Notes: generated by a model from the sequence alone, not told the origin. A stretch of 17,098 nt of DNA from Bacteroidota bacterium (GCA_003242315.1 QGUY01000056.1:1-17098), one strand, 5' to 3'; counted from the first letter of the stretch, positions 1-9,465 are shown. A program made the numbers and translations.

Positions 1-13
1 TGAAACGACGATT

Positions 14-1561
14 ATGAACTCCACAGAAACGGGCGATTCTGCCCACGAGGCTCCCCTGGGACTCAGTCCGCTTAAGGAAAACATTGAAACCGACGTAGTA
101 ATCATTGGTGGCGGTATTGCAGGGCTGTCCATAGCTTATGCGTTGTCACGCCGCGGGCGTCGGTGCGTTGTGGTGGAACGCGACCTCATCGGCAGCAGCG
201 GCCCGGCGCGCCTTGAGAGGGCCCACCTGGCCGAAGCCCTGGACGGCCGCTACTTCAGGCTGGAACATGTTTATGGCACCGAAAACGCGGCCCTCGTAGC
301 CCGCAGTCATTCAGCCGCTATTCAGACCATTCGTGACACGATCCGCGATGAACAAATAGAATGCGATTTTCAGATTCTGGATGGATACCTATCGCTGCAC
401 CCTTCCGATAAGATAAAAACGATCCGGCAGGAATTCGAAGCAACGCGCAGAGCAGGGTTACCCACCGAACTCGTAAGCCATGCCCCCGGCATCCGCCTTC
501 GTGAAAGAATTTCATTGAGATTTCCTTCGCAGGCACAATTCAACCCCCGCAGGTATGCCCTGGGACTTTCACGGGCCGTGCTTCGATACGGAGGTCAGAT
601 TTATACAGGAACCTGCGCCACCGATGTTGACACATCGGGCGCGACCACTACCGGAGGTCGCATTACGGCTAACCACATCGTTGTCGCGACCAGCTCACCG
701 CTCGATACGGTGAGGATACATGTCAAGCAGCTTGCATATCGCTCATATGTCATCGGCCTGCTTGTTGACAAAGGGAGAATTCCGCCGGCGCTGTGGTGGG
801 ATACCGGCGATCAGCATTCTGTGTGGAGCACAACACCCTATCATTACGCCCGCATTGAGCCTTTCGACGACGCACATGACATGTTAATCTGTGGTGGAGA
901 AGACCACCGGATAGTAAACCCGGCAAATGACGAAGGGAGCAGTCACGAAGACCACTTCAACCACCTCGAAGCCTGGGCATATGATCACTTCCCAATGGCG
1001 GGAAAGGTCGTCCACCGAAGTTCTCATCTTCGGATGGAGCCCATAGACAGCCTTGGATATATCGGAAGAAACCCCGGCGATTCAAACCTGTATATAGCTA
1101 CCGGCGATGCAGGCACGGGACTCACCTACGCCGCCATCGCCGGCTTGCTAATACCTGATCTCATCACAGGAAAAAGAAATCCCTGGGAAGACCTTTACAA
1201 TCCATCGCGCACACCAGTACAGGTGCTTGGCGAGTTCCTGGCAGAAAGCCGCGACACGTCATATGGGTACCGCGACCTTCGCGTGACTGATGAAGCAGCG
1301 GAGCACGCGCTGTCGAACGATGAAGGTGCGGTCATACGAATTCACGGACGAAGGATCGCCGTTTATCGCGATCGCCATGGCGAATTGCACGCGCACCTCG
1401 CGAGTTGTCCGCACGTAGGTTGCGGATTGCATTGGAATGCCTGGGAAAGAAGTTTCGAATGCCCTTGTCACGCTGGGGCTATGCAGACACGGGAGAACAG
1501 GCGCGTTGATGCCCGTTTGCCACACAGCAATAGAAGACGCAGAGACACGCACATAATTTAA
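14..1561 (+). CDS. FAD-dependent oxidoreductase with C-terminal Rieske [2Fe-2S] domain (copy 1, atypical C-terminus)
   Basis: A DAO-type FAD oxidoreductase fused to a Rieske domain, 515 residues, predicted cytosolic; the substrate is unknown. The N-terminal dinucleotide fold shows VVIIGGGIAGLS followed by an acidic residue ending the second strand (VVVERD). Rieske cluster ligands are visible as C465/H467 (CPHVGC) and C483/H486 (CPCH); C470 and C485 are placed for the usual disulfide. The gene at 10891 is a paralogue and ends normally after CPCH (HGARY..GKVVNGPADKDLE). Here CPCH is followed by an unrelated Arg-rich tail (SNRRRRD), and the next frame also stays open to a TAA at 1554-1556, so a frameshift close to the cluster is likely. 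The family's G-T-T-G-x-T-T-A-H-L segment is also altered (GSSGPARLERAHL). ATG at 14 is the first ATG; no Shine-Dalgarno is seen. The family call is firm; activity is uncertain. Confidence 0.9.
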   Translation: MNSTETGDSAHEAPLGLSPLKENIETDVVIIGGGIAGLSIAYALSRRGRRCVVVERDLIGSSGPARLERAHLAEALDGRYFRLEHVYGTENAALVARSHSAAIQTIRDTIRDEQIECDFQILDGYLSLHPSDKIKTIRQEFEATRRAGLPTELVSHAPGIRLRERISLRFPSQAQFNPRRYALGLSRAVLRYGGQIYTGTCATDVDTSGATTTGGRITANHIVVATSSPLDTVRIHVKQLAYRSYVIGLLVDKGRIPPALWWDTGDQHSVWSTTPYHYARIEPFDDAHDMLICGGEDHRIVNPANDEGSSHEDHFNHLEAWAYDHFPMAGKVVHRSSHLRMEPIDSLGYIGRNPGDSNLYIATGDAGTGLTYAAIAGLLIPDLITGKRNPWEDLYNPSRTPVQVLGEFLAESRDTSYGYRDLRVTDEAAEHALSNDEGAVIRIHGRRIAVYRDRHGELHAHLASCPHVGCGLHWNAWERSFECPCHAGAMQTRENRRVDARLPHSNRRRRDTHII

Positions 1562-1849
1562 ATAGTGGGGAAAAAGCTCCTGATTTTTGTGGAACGCAGT
1601 CTACACAAGGTGGGGAGATTATGGCCAAATCATAAAACCCGCGTTCAAAACACCGTGACACTGCCGATCTGTTGTCATATGTTAATCCGTCGTTAACGGA
1701 CGTTGTCGAGCATCAATGCTAACGTTTACGGAGTCGGCACGGCTCTTGAGCAAAAAAGTAAGCTATTTGGAAATCTGTGGCCTCAAGAACGAGGATGCGA
1801 GCCGGCCCTTTGCCACGGAACCGAATGGCGGCACCAACCCAAATCAACT

Positions 1850-4800
1850 ATGAGCAACAAAAAACCGCGCGTGCGCCGCGGCAGGAACGGCCGCTCCAAA
1901 ACAACTTCCATACGGCGCAAAATCTCTACTCCTTCAGATCTGACAAAACATCCACGTGATGGCAACGGAACGCATGTTTACCTTGCTGAACCCGGTGCGG
2001 CCGACTACCGGGAATTGCTTCGCGTACTCCTCGAGATTCGCGATGGCAATTTTTCGGCACGTATGCCACTCGACCGCGAGGGCGTGCATGGAAAGATTTG
2101 TGACACCCTCAATGAAATCATCTCACGGAATCAAATATTCATCGAAGAGCTCGTTCAGGCCGGCGACATCATAGGCCGAAAAGGGAAACTCACACATCGC
2201 ATCCAACTCCCAAATGTTCGCGGTTCATGGGCCACTGGCGTGGGAGCGCTAAACACGCTCATATCTGATCTGGTACATCCAACCGCTGAAATCGCACGCG
2301 TCATCAGTTCTGTGGCACAGGGTAACCTGTCGCAACAAATGCCTCTGGAAATCGGTGGGCACAGGCTCCGCGGCGAGTTCGCGCGAATTGCCAAGGAAGT
2401 AAACAGCATGGTGAAACAGCTCAGCCAGTTTTCACTGGAGGTGACGCGCGTAGTCCGTGAGGTGGGCTCAGAAGGAAAACTTGGAGGCCAGGCCAAAGTG
2501 AAGGGTGTCGGCGGGGTCTGGCGGGATCTCACTGATTCCGTAAATCAGATGGCGAGCAACCTTACCGGGCAGGTTCGCAACATCGCGGAGGTTACAACAG
2601 CCGTAGCAAAAGGCGATTTGTCCAAGAAGATTACGGAAGATGCGAAGGGGGAAATACTAGAACTGAAAAACACCATCAACACAATGGTGGACCAGCTCAA
2701 CTCTTTTTCGTCGGAAGTAACTCGTGTAGCGCTCGAAGTGGGTACCGAAGGGATACTCGGTGGGCAAGCCCAGGTAAAAGGCGTAGCGGGAACCTGGAAG
2801 GACCTCACCGATTCAGTAAACCAGATGGCCAGCAATCTCACCGGCCAGGTACGAAACATAGCCGAAGTAACAACAGCAGTGGCAAAGGGCGATTTATCGC
2901 GCCAGATCACTGTTGATGTGAAAGGCGAAATCCTCGAGCTGAAGAACACCATTAACACCATGGTGGATCAGCTCAACTCCTTCTCTTCTGAAGTGACGCG
3001 TGTTGCCCGTGAAGTGGGCTCGGAAGGAAAGCTCGGCGGTCAGGCTACAGTTAAAGGTGCCGCTGGTGTATGGAAAGACCTTACCGATTCGGTCAACCAG
3101 ATGGCGAGTAACCTTACGGGACAGGTGCGGAATATCGCGCAGGTGACGACCGCTGTAGCAAAAGGCGACTTGTCGCGAAAAATCACCGTGGATGTGCGGG
3201 GCGAAATCCGGGAGCTGAAAGACACCATCAACACGATGGTGGACCAGCTCAACTCGTTCGCATCCGAAGTAACGCGCGTGGCGCGCGAAGTGGGTTCGGA
3301 AGGAAAGCTCGGCGGTCAGGCGACCGTCATTGGCGCGGCAGGTGTATGGAAAGACCTGACAGACTCGGTAAACCAGATGGCGAACAACCTAACGTCTCAG
3401 GTACGAAATATCGCGCAGGTGACGACCGCCGTCGCGAAGGGCAACCTGTCACACAAGATCACGGTCGACGTGGAAGGCGAAATTCTCGAGCTGAAGAACA
3501 CGATGAATACAATGGTGGATCAGCTCAATGCGTTCGCATCGGAAGTAACACGTGTAGCGCGCGAGGTGGGTTCGGAAGGAAAACTTGGTGGACAAGCTGA
3601 TGTACCCGGTGTTGCCGGTACATGGAAAGACCTGACCGACTCCGTAAACCAGATGACGGGGAATCTCACAGCCCAGGTGCGAAACATTGCACAGGTGACG
3701 AAAGCTGTAGCCAGCGGAGACCTTTCCAAGACCGTGACGATCGACGTCAAGGGTGAAATCCTGGACCTCAAGAATACCATCAACACGATGGTGGAACAGC
3801 TGAACTCCTTCGCATTCGAGGTGACGCGCGTAGCCCGTGAGGTAGGCACCGAAGGGAAACTCGGTGGGCAAGCGGAAGTGTATGGTGTTGCGGGGACCTG
3901 GAAAGATCTTACCGACAGCGTGAACATGATGGCATCCAACCTCACCAGCCAGGTTCGCGGCATTGCCAAGGTGGTAACGTCAGTAGCAACAGGAAACCTT
4001 CGCCAAAAACTCGTCATCAACGCCAAGGGTGAGGTCGCCCAGCTTACCGATACGATCAATGAAATGATTGAGACCCTCGCTGTCTTCGCCGACCAGGTAA
4101 CAAACGTTGCCCGCGAAGTGGGTGTCGATGGCCGCCTCGGCGGGCAGGCAAGCGTGCCAGGCGCCTCGGGCATCTGGAAAGATCTCGTGGAAAACGTCAA
4201 CCAGCTTGCTCAAAACCTCACCACGCAGGTACGCTCCATTGCTGAGGTGGCATCCGCGGTAACGAAAGGTGACCTTACCCGTACGATCCGCGTCGAAGCC
4301 AAAGGTGAAGTGGAGTCGCTGAAAGACACGATCAACCAGATGATCGCCAACCTTCGCGCCACAACACTCCGAAACCAGGAACAAGACTGGCTCAAGTCGA
4401 ACCTCGCAAAGTTTACACAAATGCTGCAGGGTCAACGCGATCTCGATACTGTTTGTAATCGCGTGCTCTCAGAACTTGCACAGGTGGTGTTCGCGCAGTA
4501 CGGCGCGTTCTACATTCTCACTTATGACGACGATGTGCTGGCAGAACCGAAGCTGAGGCTGTTTGCCTCCTACGCTCAGCAACGCACGCGGAATCTTCCA
4601 AGAGAATTCGGGATTGGTGAGGGATTGGTAGGCCAATGTGCCCGCGAAAAGGGACGCATACTGCTTACCAAGGTACCTCGCGGATACATCAACATCAGCT
4701 CCGGACTTGGAAAAATCAATCCTTCCAATCTTGTAATTCTGCCTGTGCTGTTCGAAAACAACGTGAAAGCCGTGATCGAGTTGGCTTCACTGCAATCCTT

Positions 4801-7183
4801 TACGGAATCCCATCTCGACTTCCTGGGTCAGGTAACGGAAAGTATCGGTATTGTGCTCAACAACATCGAGGCCAATAATAGAACGGAGAAACTGCTCATG
4901 CAGTCGCAGTCGCTTGCCAACGAGTTGAAAATCCAGCAGGAGGAATTGCGGAGAACCAACGACGAATTGCAGGACAAAGCACAGCTTCTGGCGAAACAAA
5001 AGGAGGAAGTGGAGGCGAAGAACAAAGAAGTGGAGGAAGCGCGTCGATCATTGGAAGAGAAGGCAGAGCAGCTGACGCTTACGTCCAAATATAAATCTGA
5101 GTTCCTCGCAAACATGTCGCACGAGCTGCGCACGCCATTGAACAGCCTTCTTATCCTGGCGCAGCAGCTTTACGAAAATTCAGAAGGCAATCTCACGGAA
5201 AAGCAGATTCGATATGCAAAGACAATTCACTCGTGTGGCGATGACCTGATTCAGCTCATCAACGACATCCTGGATTTGTCAAAGATCGAATCGGGTTTCA
5301 TTTCCGCAAACATATCGTCCATCGCGCTCGAAGAAATTGCACGGTTTGTCGAGACAACGTTCAAGCCAATTGCCGAAGCTCGCAACCTTCGCTTCGATAT
5401 CCGGCTTGCACCTGACCTTCCGGCGTACATCAATTCAGACATTCAGCGCCTGAACCAGATCCTCAAAAACCTTCTTTCTAATGCATTCAAATTCACCGAG
5501 AAGGGTCAGGTGAGCCTTACCGTATTTCTTTCCGACCGGCCTCCGAAGGATGGCGATGAGGACTCGGATGAAAAGGTCAGGACAATTGCATTTTCCATAA
5601 GTGACACAGGGATAGGAATCACACCTGAAAAGCAGCAAATCATATTCGAAGCGTTTCAGCAGGCTGAAGGGTCCACGAGCCGAAAGTATGGCGGGACAGG
5701 TCTCGGACTCTCGATCAGCCGCGGTCTCGCCGAACTTCTGGGAGGCACGATCGAGCTCGAAAGCGAACCCGGAAAAGGAAGTACGTTCACATTCTACCAT
5801 CCGCTTTCCGACCTGCCTGCAGTGCCGGTACTTGACAACGGAAAGGGTGCACGGTCGCCTTATGAAGGAATTGCGCAGAATGACGACATCGATAACCTGC
5901 TAAACAACTTGCTGGTCTCCAGCGAAGGGATCGAGTCCGCGCGCCGGACCGATGTTGTCAGTGAAATGATCAACCAGACCGGCGACGATAGAAGCAGTAT
6001 CGTATCCGGCGATCGGGTCGTGCTCGTCGTGGAAGACGACTTCCGATTCGGAAAGATCATAATAGACCACGCCCACGAACTTGGTCTTAAAGTCGCCATC
6101 GCCACGAATTACCTCGAGGTATTCGACTTCATTGGAAGGTTCTCGCCTATTGCCGTTACACTCGACATTAACCTGTCGGCAACAAGCGGATGGAAGGTCC
6201 TGGACCTTCTCCGCAGCGACCTGAACTATCGACACATACCGGTGTATGTAATCTCAGGTGAAGAAAACCGGCAGCTCGCATTGCAACGCGGGGCACGCGA
6301 CTTTCTTCTAAAGCCGGTCACGAACGATGCGTTAAAAGAACTATTTGCAGATATCATCGATTTCAGCAAGCGCCCTGCCCGTAAAGTACTGATTGTAGAA
6401 GACAACGACCTGGAGTCGTCACAGATCGCACGCGCCCTGCAGGATGAAAGCATCCAGGTGCAGGTAGCAGCCACTGGCTCACAGGCGTTCGACATGCTCA
6501 CAACTGAGGAGCCCGACTGCATCGTGCTGGATTATTCGCTGCCCGATGTATCGGGAACAGATCTTATCAATAATGTAACCCGCCTTAAGAAGAAACTTAC
6601 GCCAGTTATCCTGTATACAGCCCGGGATTTCCGAAGTCCCGAGGCTACCAGCCTGTCGGCGAGCGTGAGTGGAATTATTCAAAAGAGCGTTAGCTCGATG
6701 GAGCGACTCCTTGAGGAGACCCTGGCGCATCTTCACATTCCGCATAAAAAATTGTCGGAAGAAAAACGTCGGATTGTTGAGGGGATTAGAAATAAGACAG
6801 ATGTCCTCAACGGAAGGTCCATTCTTGTTGTGGACGATGACGTAAGGAATCTCTTTGCTCTTACATCAGTTTTTGAACGCTACAACATGAACGTCACCAC
6901 CGCAGAAAGTGGAAGAGAAGCGATTGCCGTACTGGGAAGCAACCCCAGAATCGAAATGGTGCTGATGGACATCATGATGCCTGAAATGGATGGCTACGAA
7001 ACGATCCAGAAGATCAGGCGGGAACATAAGAACAGTACACTGCCAGTTATCGCCGTGACAGCAAAGGCTATGAAGGGCGACCGTCAAAAGTGCATTGAAG
7101 CGGGCGCCTCCGATTACATCACCAAGCCGCTGAAGATCGATCAACTGCTGGCGCTTATGCGACTATGGTTTTATAAAGGTTAA
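1850..7183 (+). CDS. Soluble poly-HAMP hybrid histidine kinase with GAF, HisKA, HATPase and three receiver domains
   Basis: Giant cytosolic sensor kinase, 1777 residues from ATG 1850. The frame opens at TTG 1703, but the 49 extra residues look non-coding and ATG 1850 precedes a basic N-terminus. Order: divergent HAMP-like segments (~40-190); seven 92-residue HAMP-type repeats (194-837); GAF (~848-1008); Gln/Glu/Lys-rich coiled coil (~1010-1080); HisKA with phospho-acceptor H1091 in MSHELRTPL; HATPase with N1207/N1211, DTGIGI (1252-1257) and GGTGLGL (1281-1287); then three receivers with phospho-Asp D1439, D1561 and D1707 and conserved Lys K1488, K1612 and K1759. In receiver 2 the Lys is followed by Ser, not Pro. 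There are no membrane segments and no HPt domain. The repeat layout resembles fungal group III Nik1/Os-1 osmosensing kinases. The next gene, 9 bp on, is a second kinase and probably co-transcribed. The 288 bp upstream of ATG 1850 holds no gene or clear promoter. Confidence 0.95.
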   Translation: MSNKKPRVRRGRNGRSKTTSIRRKISTPSDLTKHPRDGNGTHVYLAEPGAADYRELLRVLLEIRDGNFSARMPLDREGVHGKICDTLNEIISRNQIFIEELVQAGDIIGRKGKLTHRIQLPNVRGSWATGVGALNTLISDLVHPTAEIARVISSVAQGNLSQQMPLEIGGHRLRGEFARIAKEVNSMVKQLSQFSLEVTRVVREVGSEGKLGGQAKVKGVGGVWRDLTDSVNQMASNLTGQVRNIAEVTTAVAKGDLSKKITEDAKGEILELKNTINTMVDQLNSFSSEVTRVALEVGTEGILGGQAQVKGVAGTWKDLTDSVNQMASNLTGQVRNIAEVTTAVAKGDLSRQITVDVKGEILELKNTINTMVDQLNSFSSEVTRVAREVGSEGKLGGQATVKGAAGVWKDLTDSVNQMASNLTGQVRNIAQVTTAVAKGDLSRKITVDVRGEIRELKDTINTMVDQLNSFASEVTRVAREVGSEGKLGGQATVIGAAGVWKDLTDSVNQMANNLTSQVRNIAQVTTAVAKGNLSHKITVDVEGEILELKNTMNTMVDQLNAFASEVTRVAREVGSEGKLGGQADVPGVAGTWKDLTDSVNQMTGNLTAQVRNIAQVTKAVASGDLSKTVTIDVKGEILDLKNTINTMVEQLNSFAFEVTRVAREVGTEGKLGGQAEVYGVAGTWKDLTDSVNMMASNLTSQVRGIAKVVTSVATGNLRQKLVINAKGEVAQLTDTINEMIETLAVFADQVTNVAREVGVDGRLGGQASVPGASGIWKDLVENVNQLAQNLTTQVRSIAEVASAVTKGDLTRTIRVEAKGEVESLKDTINQMIANLRATTLRNQEQDWLKSNLAKFTQMLQGQRDLDTVCNRVLSELAQVVFAQYGAFYILTYDDDVLAEPKLRLFASYAQQRTRNLPREFGIGEGLVGQCAREKGRILLTKVPRGYINISSGLGKINPSNLVILPVLFENNVKAVIELASLQSFTESHLDFLGQVTESIGIVLNNIEANNRTEKLLMQSQSLANELKIQQEELRRTNDELQDKAQLLAKQKEEVEAKNKEVEEARRSLEEKAEQLTLTSKYKSEFLANMSHELRTPLNSLLILAQQLYENSEGNLTEKQIRYAKTIHSCGDDLIQLINDILDLSKIESGFISANISSIALEEIARFVETTFKPIAEARNLRFDIRLAPDLPAYINSDIQRLNQILKNLLSNAFKFTEKGQVSLTVFLSDRPPKDGDEDSDEKVRTIAFSISDTGIGITPEKQQIIFEAFQQAEGSTSRKYGGTGLGLSISRGLAELLGGTIELESEPGKGSTFTFYHPLSDLPAVPVLDNGKGARSPYEGIAQNDDIDNLLNNLLVSSEGIESARRTDVVSEMINQTGDDRSSIVSGDRVVLVVEDDFRFGKIIIDHAHELGLKVAIATNYLEVFDFIGRFSPIAVTLDINLSATSGWKVLDLLRSDLNYRHIPVYVISGEENRQLALQRGARDFLLKPVTNDALKELFADIIDFSKRPARKVLIVEDNDLESSQIARALQDESIQVQVAATGSQAFDMLTTEEPDCIVLDYSLPDVSGTDLINNVTRLKKKLTPVILYTARDFRSPEATSLSASVSGIIQKSVSSMERLLEETLAHLHIPHKKLSEEKRRIVEGIRNKTDVLNGRSILVVDDDVRNLFALTSVFERYNMNVTTAESGREAIAVLGSNPRIEMVLMDIMMPEMDGYETIQKIRREHKNSTLPVIAVTAKAMKGDRQKCIEAGASDYITKPLKIDQLLALMRLWFYKG
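2429..4360 (+). repeat. Seven in-frame 276-bp tandem repeats encoding HAMP units
   Basis: The Phe codon opening each unit falls at 2429, 2705, 2981, 3257, 3533, 3809 and 4085, an exact 276-bp (92-codon) period with no indels. Units 1-5 are nearly identical in protein (EVTRVAREVGSEGKLGGQA, WKDLTDSVNQM, TAVAKGDLS, NTMVDQLNSF), while units 6 and 7 have diverged. Third-position changes are frequent between units, so the array is not a recent amplification. Confidence 0.97.
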
Positions 7184-7192
7184 CCTCAAGAT

Positions 7193-8473
7193 ATGAGTAA
7201 ATCGAAATTGCTACTGATTGATGACCGCGAAGACAACCTGATGTCAATCGAAGCCATTCTTGAGCCTGCAGGTTATCGTTTTGTAAAGGCACAGTCGGGA
7301 CAGGAGGCACTGCGTATCCTCTTAAAAGAATACGATTTCTCGTTAATCCTGATGGACGTTCGCATGCCGCACCAAAGCGGGTTTGAAACAGCTGCCATGA
7401 TCTATGAACGGGACAAGCTAAAGCACATTCCTATTATTTTCATTACCGCCAACAACTTCGGAGATGAAGAACTTTTCAAGGGATACCAGGCCGGCGCCGT
7501 CGATTACATTTACAAGCCCGTCAACCCTGACGTCTTGCGAGCCAAAGTTGCCGTATTCGTCGATTTATATGAAAAGAATAAACGCCTTCAGCAGCAGGAG
7601 AAAAGTCTGCTGATCGCGAATCAGAAACTGGAGCGTGAGATACGCGAGCGTATCGCCTCGGAGGAAAAAATCCAGAAGTTGAATCGCCAGCTTATGCAGA
7701 ACATCCAGCACCTGGAGGCGGTAAACAAGGAATTGGATCGTTTTGCTTTCATGGCCTCGCACGACCTGCAGGAACCTTTACGGAAAATCAGACTATTCTC
7801 AAGCAAGTTTCTCGCAAGGAACAGGCACAACGGCAATGAGGCTGGGCTAGAGGACATTGATCGAATTCAGAAATCGGCGGAAAAGATGCAGCGGCTGATC
7901 CGCGACATCCTAACGATGGCCAGGGTGTCGGGCAATCCGGACGATTTTGAGCCCACAAATCTGAACGATCTTATTACGGAGATTGCCGACGAGCTCAGTG
8001 AAGCGGTAGAGTCGCAATCTGCACGGATCATAGTCGACAAGCTTCCCCTTGTTCACGTCCACCCGGGGCTCATCCGATTGCTCTTCCGGAATCTTATCGG
8101 TAATGCGTTAAAGTTCACCCGTGAGAATGTTGCTCCGGTCATCCACATCTACGCGGAAGTACCACAGAATCAGGTCAGCGATCCGCGAAATGATTTTTGC
8201 ACGATATGCGTGAAGGATAACGGCATTGGTTTCGATCCGCAATTTTCCGAAGAGATCTTCGGTATGTTTACCCGACTCCACGCCAATTTCAAGGAAGGTA
8301 CGGGGTTGGGACTGGCACTCTGTAAGCGCATTGTCCAGCATCATCGTGGAAATATTACCGCAACCGGCAACAAGAATGAGGGCGCAACCTTCACGTTCTC
8401 TCTTCCAAGACAGAGTCCACCACAGAAAAAGAAGGTAATTCAGGCCGGTTACCCCCTTACACGAAGAGGTTAA
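7193..8473 (+). CDS. Receiver-histidine kinase (REC-coiled coil-HisKA-HATPase)
   Basis: A cytosolic 426-residue two-component protein with an N-terminal receiver and a C-terminal kinase. The receiver has the acidic pair D10/D11, phospho-acceptor D55 (LILMDVRMP) and K108 (YIYKPV). A helical linker (~125-180, KLEREIRERIASEEKI) leads to a HisKA of the bacteriophytochrome type with H190 in FMASHDLQEPLRKI. The ATPase has N300/N304 (RNLIGNALKF), DNGIGF (342-347) and EGTGLGLAL (~368-376). No membrane or PAS/GAF input is seen, so input presumably arrives as phosphate on D55. ATG 7193 is 9 bp after the stop of the giant kinase, which points to one transcript and suggests a phosphorelay. Neither gene encodes an HPt domain or a DNA-binding output, so the final target lies outside the window. 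Confidence 0.95.
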   Translation: MSKSKLLLIDDREDNLMSIEAILEPAGYRFVKAQSGQEALRILLKEYDFSLILMDVRMPHQSGFETAAMIYERDKLKHIPIIFITANNFGDEELFKGYQAGAVDYIYKPVNPDVLRAKVAVFVDLYEKNKRLQQQEKSLLIANQKLEREIRERIASEEKIQKLNRQLMQNIQHLEAVNKELDRFAFMASHDLQEPLRKIRLFSSKFLARNRHNGNEAGLEDIDRIQKSAEKMQRLIRDILTMARVSGNPDDFEPTNLNDLITEIADELSEAVESQSARIIVDKLPLVHVHPGLIRLLFRNLIGNALKFTRENVAPVIHIYAEVPQNQVSDPRNDFCTICVKDNGIGFDPQFSEEIFGMFTRLHANFKEGTGLGLALCKRIVQHHRGNITATGNKNEGATFTFSLPRQSPPQKKKVIQAGYPLTRRG

Positions 8474-8493
8474 TCCAAACTGCGCACGTGGTC

Positions 8494-8510
8494 GGGTTTT
8501 TGCAAAACCC
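8494..8510 (+). promoter_or_regulatory. Perfect hairpin just upstream of the YihY-family start codon
   Basis: GGGTTTT (8494-8500) and AAAACCC (8504-8510) form a 7-bp perfect stem around the loop TGC, ending 5 nt before ATG 8516. It lies in the 42-bp gap between the kinase stop and the membrane-protein start. It sits where a ribosome would bind, so it could lower translation of the downstream gene. It lacks a following T-run, so a terminator is less likely. Confidence 0.45.
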
Positions 8511-8515
8511 CTGGT

Positions 8516-9457
8516 ATGAAGAAGTTCAGCTTCTACGGCAGGGTATTTAAGGAAACCCTTAAGCGATGGTTTGACCGTGACCCGTTCCGCAGCAGCACGG
8601 TCATAGCATACTACAGTCTGTTTTCGCTACCGGGACTACTTATTATCCTGATTACCGCGGTGGGGTATGTATACGGAACGGAAGAAGTTACGGACAAGAT
8701 TATCGGACAGATACAAGGCGTTGTCGGCACCAAGGTAGCCGACGATGTGCGAGCCATTGCTGCACAGGCTGCAGAACTGAAAGACAACACTTTCGCGTAT
8801 ATCGCAGGCATTGCCGCGATTCTATTTGGCGCCACAGGTGTCTTTTATCATCTTCAGCAGTCGCTGAACACCATCTGGGAAGTGAAGCCAAAGCCCAAAC
8901 AGCGGTTTCTCAAGTTGCTTCGCGACCGGCTTTTCTCGTTCGGAATTGTTCTGGCGATCGGCTTTTTGCTGCTCATCTCATTCGCTGTGTCTACATTGAT
9001 CGCTGCCTTGAGCGAGTGGGTAACCCAAACCGTATCAGAATCACTGCGAATACTCTTTCATGCAATGGACATTATCCTTTCACTGAGCATCATCACATTG
9101 CTGTTCGCCGCCATCTACAAATTCCTGCCTGACGTGAAGATTTCTTGGCGTCACGTGTGGGGCGGTGCTATTGTCACTTCGTTGCTGTTCGTAATAGCAA
9201 AATTTGCCCTCGGCCTCTACTTTGGTCTCAACGATCCCGGCTCGGCTTACGGTGCCGCCGGCTCAATTATCCTCATCCTGTTATGGTCGAGTTATTCCGG
9301 CATGATCCTGCTCCTGGGCGCTGAGTTTACTCACGTGCACACGATGCACACAAGCGACGTCATTGAAATATCAGACTACGCCGTACCCATGCACGACGAA
9401 ACTGAACTCACCTACACACACGTCGATGAGGATTCGGAGCAGGAAAAAATAAAGTAA
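8516..9457 (+). CDS. YihY/BrkB family inner-membrane protein
   Basis: Integral membrane protein of 313 residues in the YihY/virulence factor BrkB family (once mis-assigned as ribonuclease BN). The molecular function of the family is not established. About six hydrophobic segments are visible, near residues 30-50, 94-112, 138-165, 180-205, 215-235 and 245-270. The family signature is clear in the last one: SAYGAAGSIILILLWSSY, then LLLGAEFTH. The start is a short amphipathic segment (FKETLKRWFDRDPF) that precedes the first membrane span in relatives. The C-terminal 40 residues are acidic and predicted cytoplasmic (DEDSEQEKIK). It lies 42 bp after the kinase gene on the same strand and is convergent, 8 bp apart, with the copper-storage gene. 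Confidence 0.93.
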   Translation: MKKFSFYGRVFKETLKRWFDRDPFRSSTVIAYYSLFSLPGLLIILITAVGYVYGTEEVTDKIIGQIQGVVGTKVADDVRAIAAQAAELKDNTFAYIAGIAAILFGATGVFYHLQQSLNTIWEVKPKPKQRFLKLLRDRLFSFGIVLAIGFLLLISFAVSTLIAALSEWVTQTVSESLRILFHAMDIILSLSIITLLFAAIYKFLPDVKISWRHVWGGAIVTSLLFVIAKFALGLYFGLNDPGSAYGAAGSIILILLWSSYSGMILLLGAEFTHVHTMHTSDVIEISDYAVPMHDETELTYTHVDEDSEQEKIK

Positions 9458-9465
9458 AAGAGGCG

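Noticed and set aside
1686..1700. TCCGT-CGTTA-ACGGA hairpin before the giant kinase
   Set aside because: Only 5 bp with no T-run; likely chance.
1703..1849. N-terminal extension of the giant kinase from TTG 1703
   Set aside because: The 49 residues have no domain character and an ATG with a typical basic start follows at 1850.
3520..4200. 226-codon open frame antisense to the HAMP repeats
   Set aside because: It recurs with the repeat period as a shadow of the coding strand, and the peptide is Ser/Arg/Thr-rich with no known motif.
2429..4360. Tandem repeats as a CRISPR or mobile-element array
   Set aside because: The repeats are in-frame 276-bp coding units of HAMP type, with no spacers or terminal inverted repeats.
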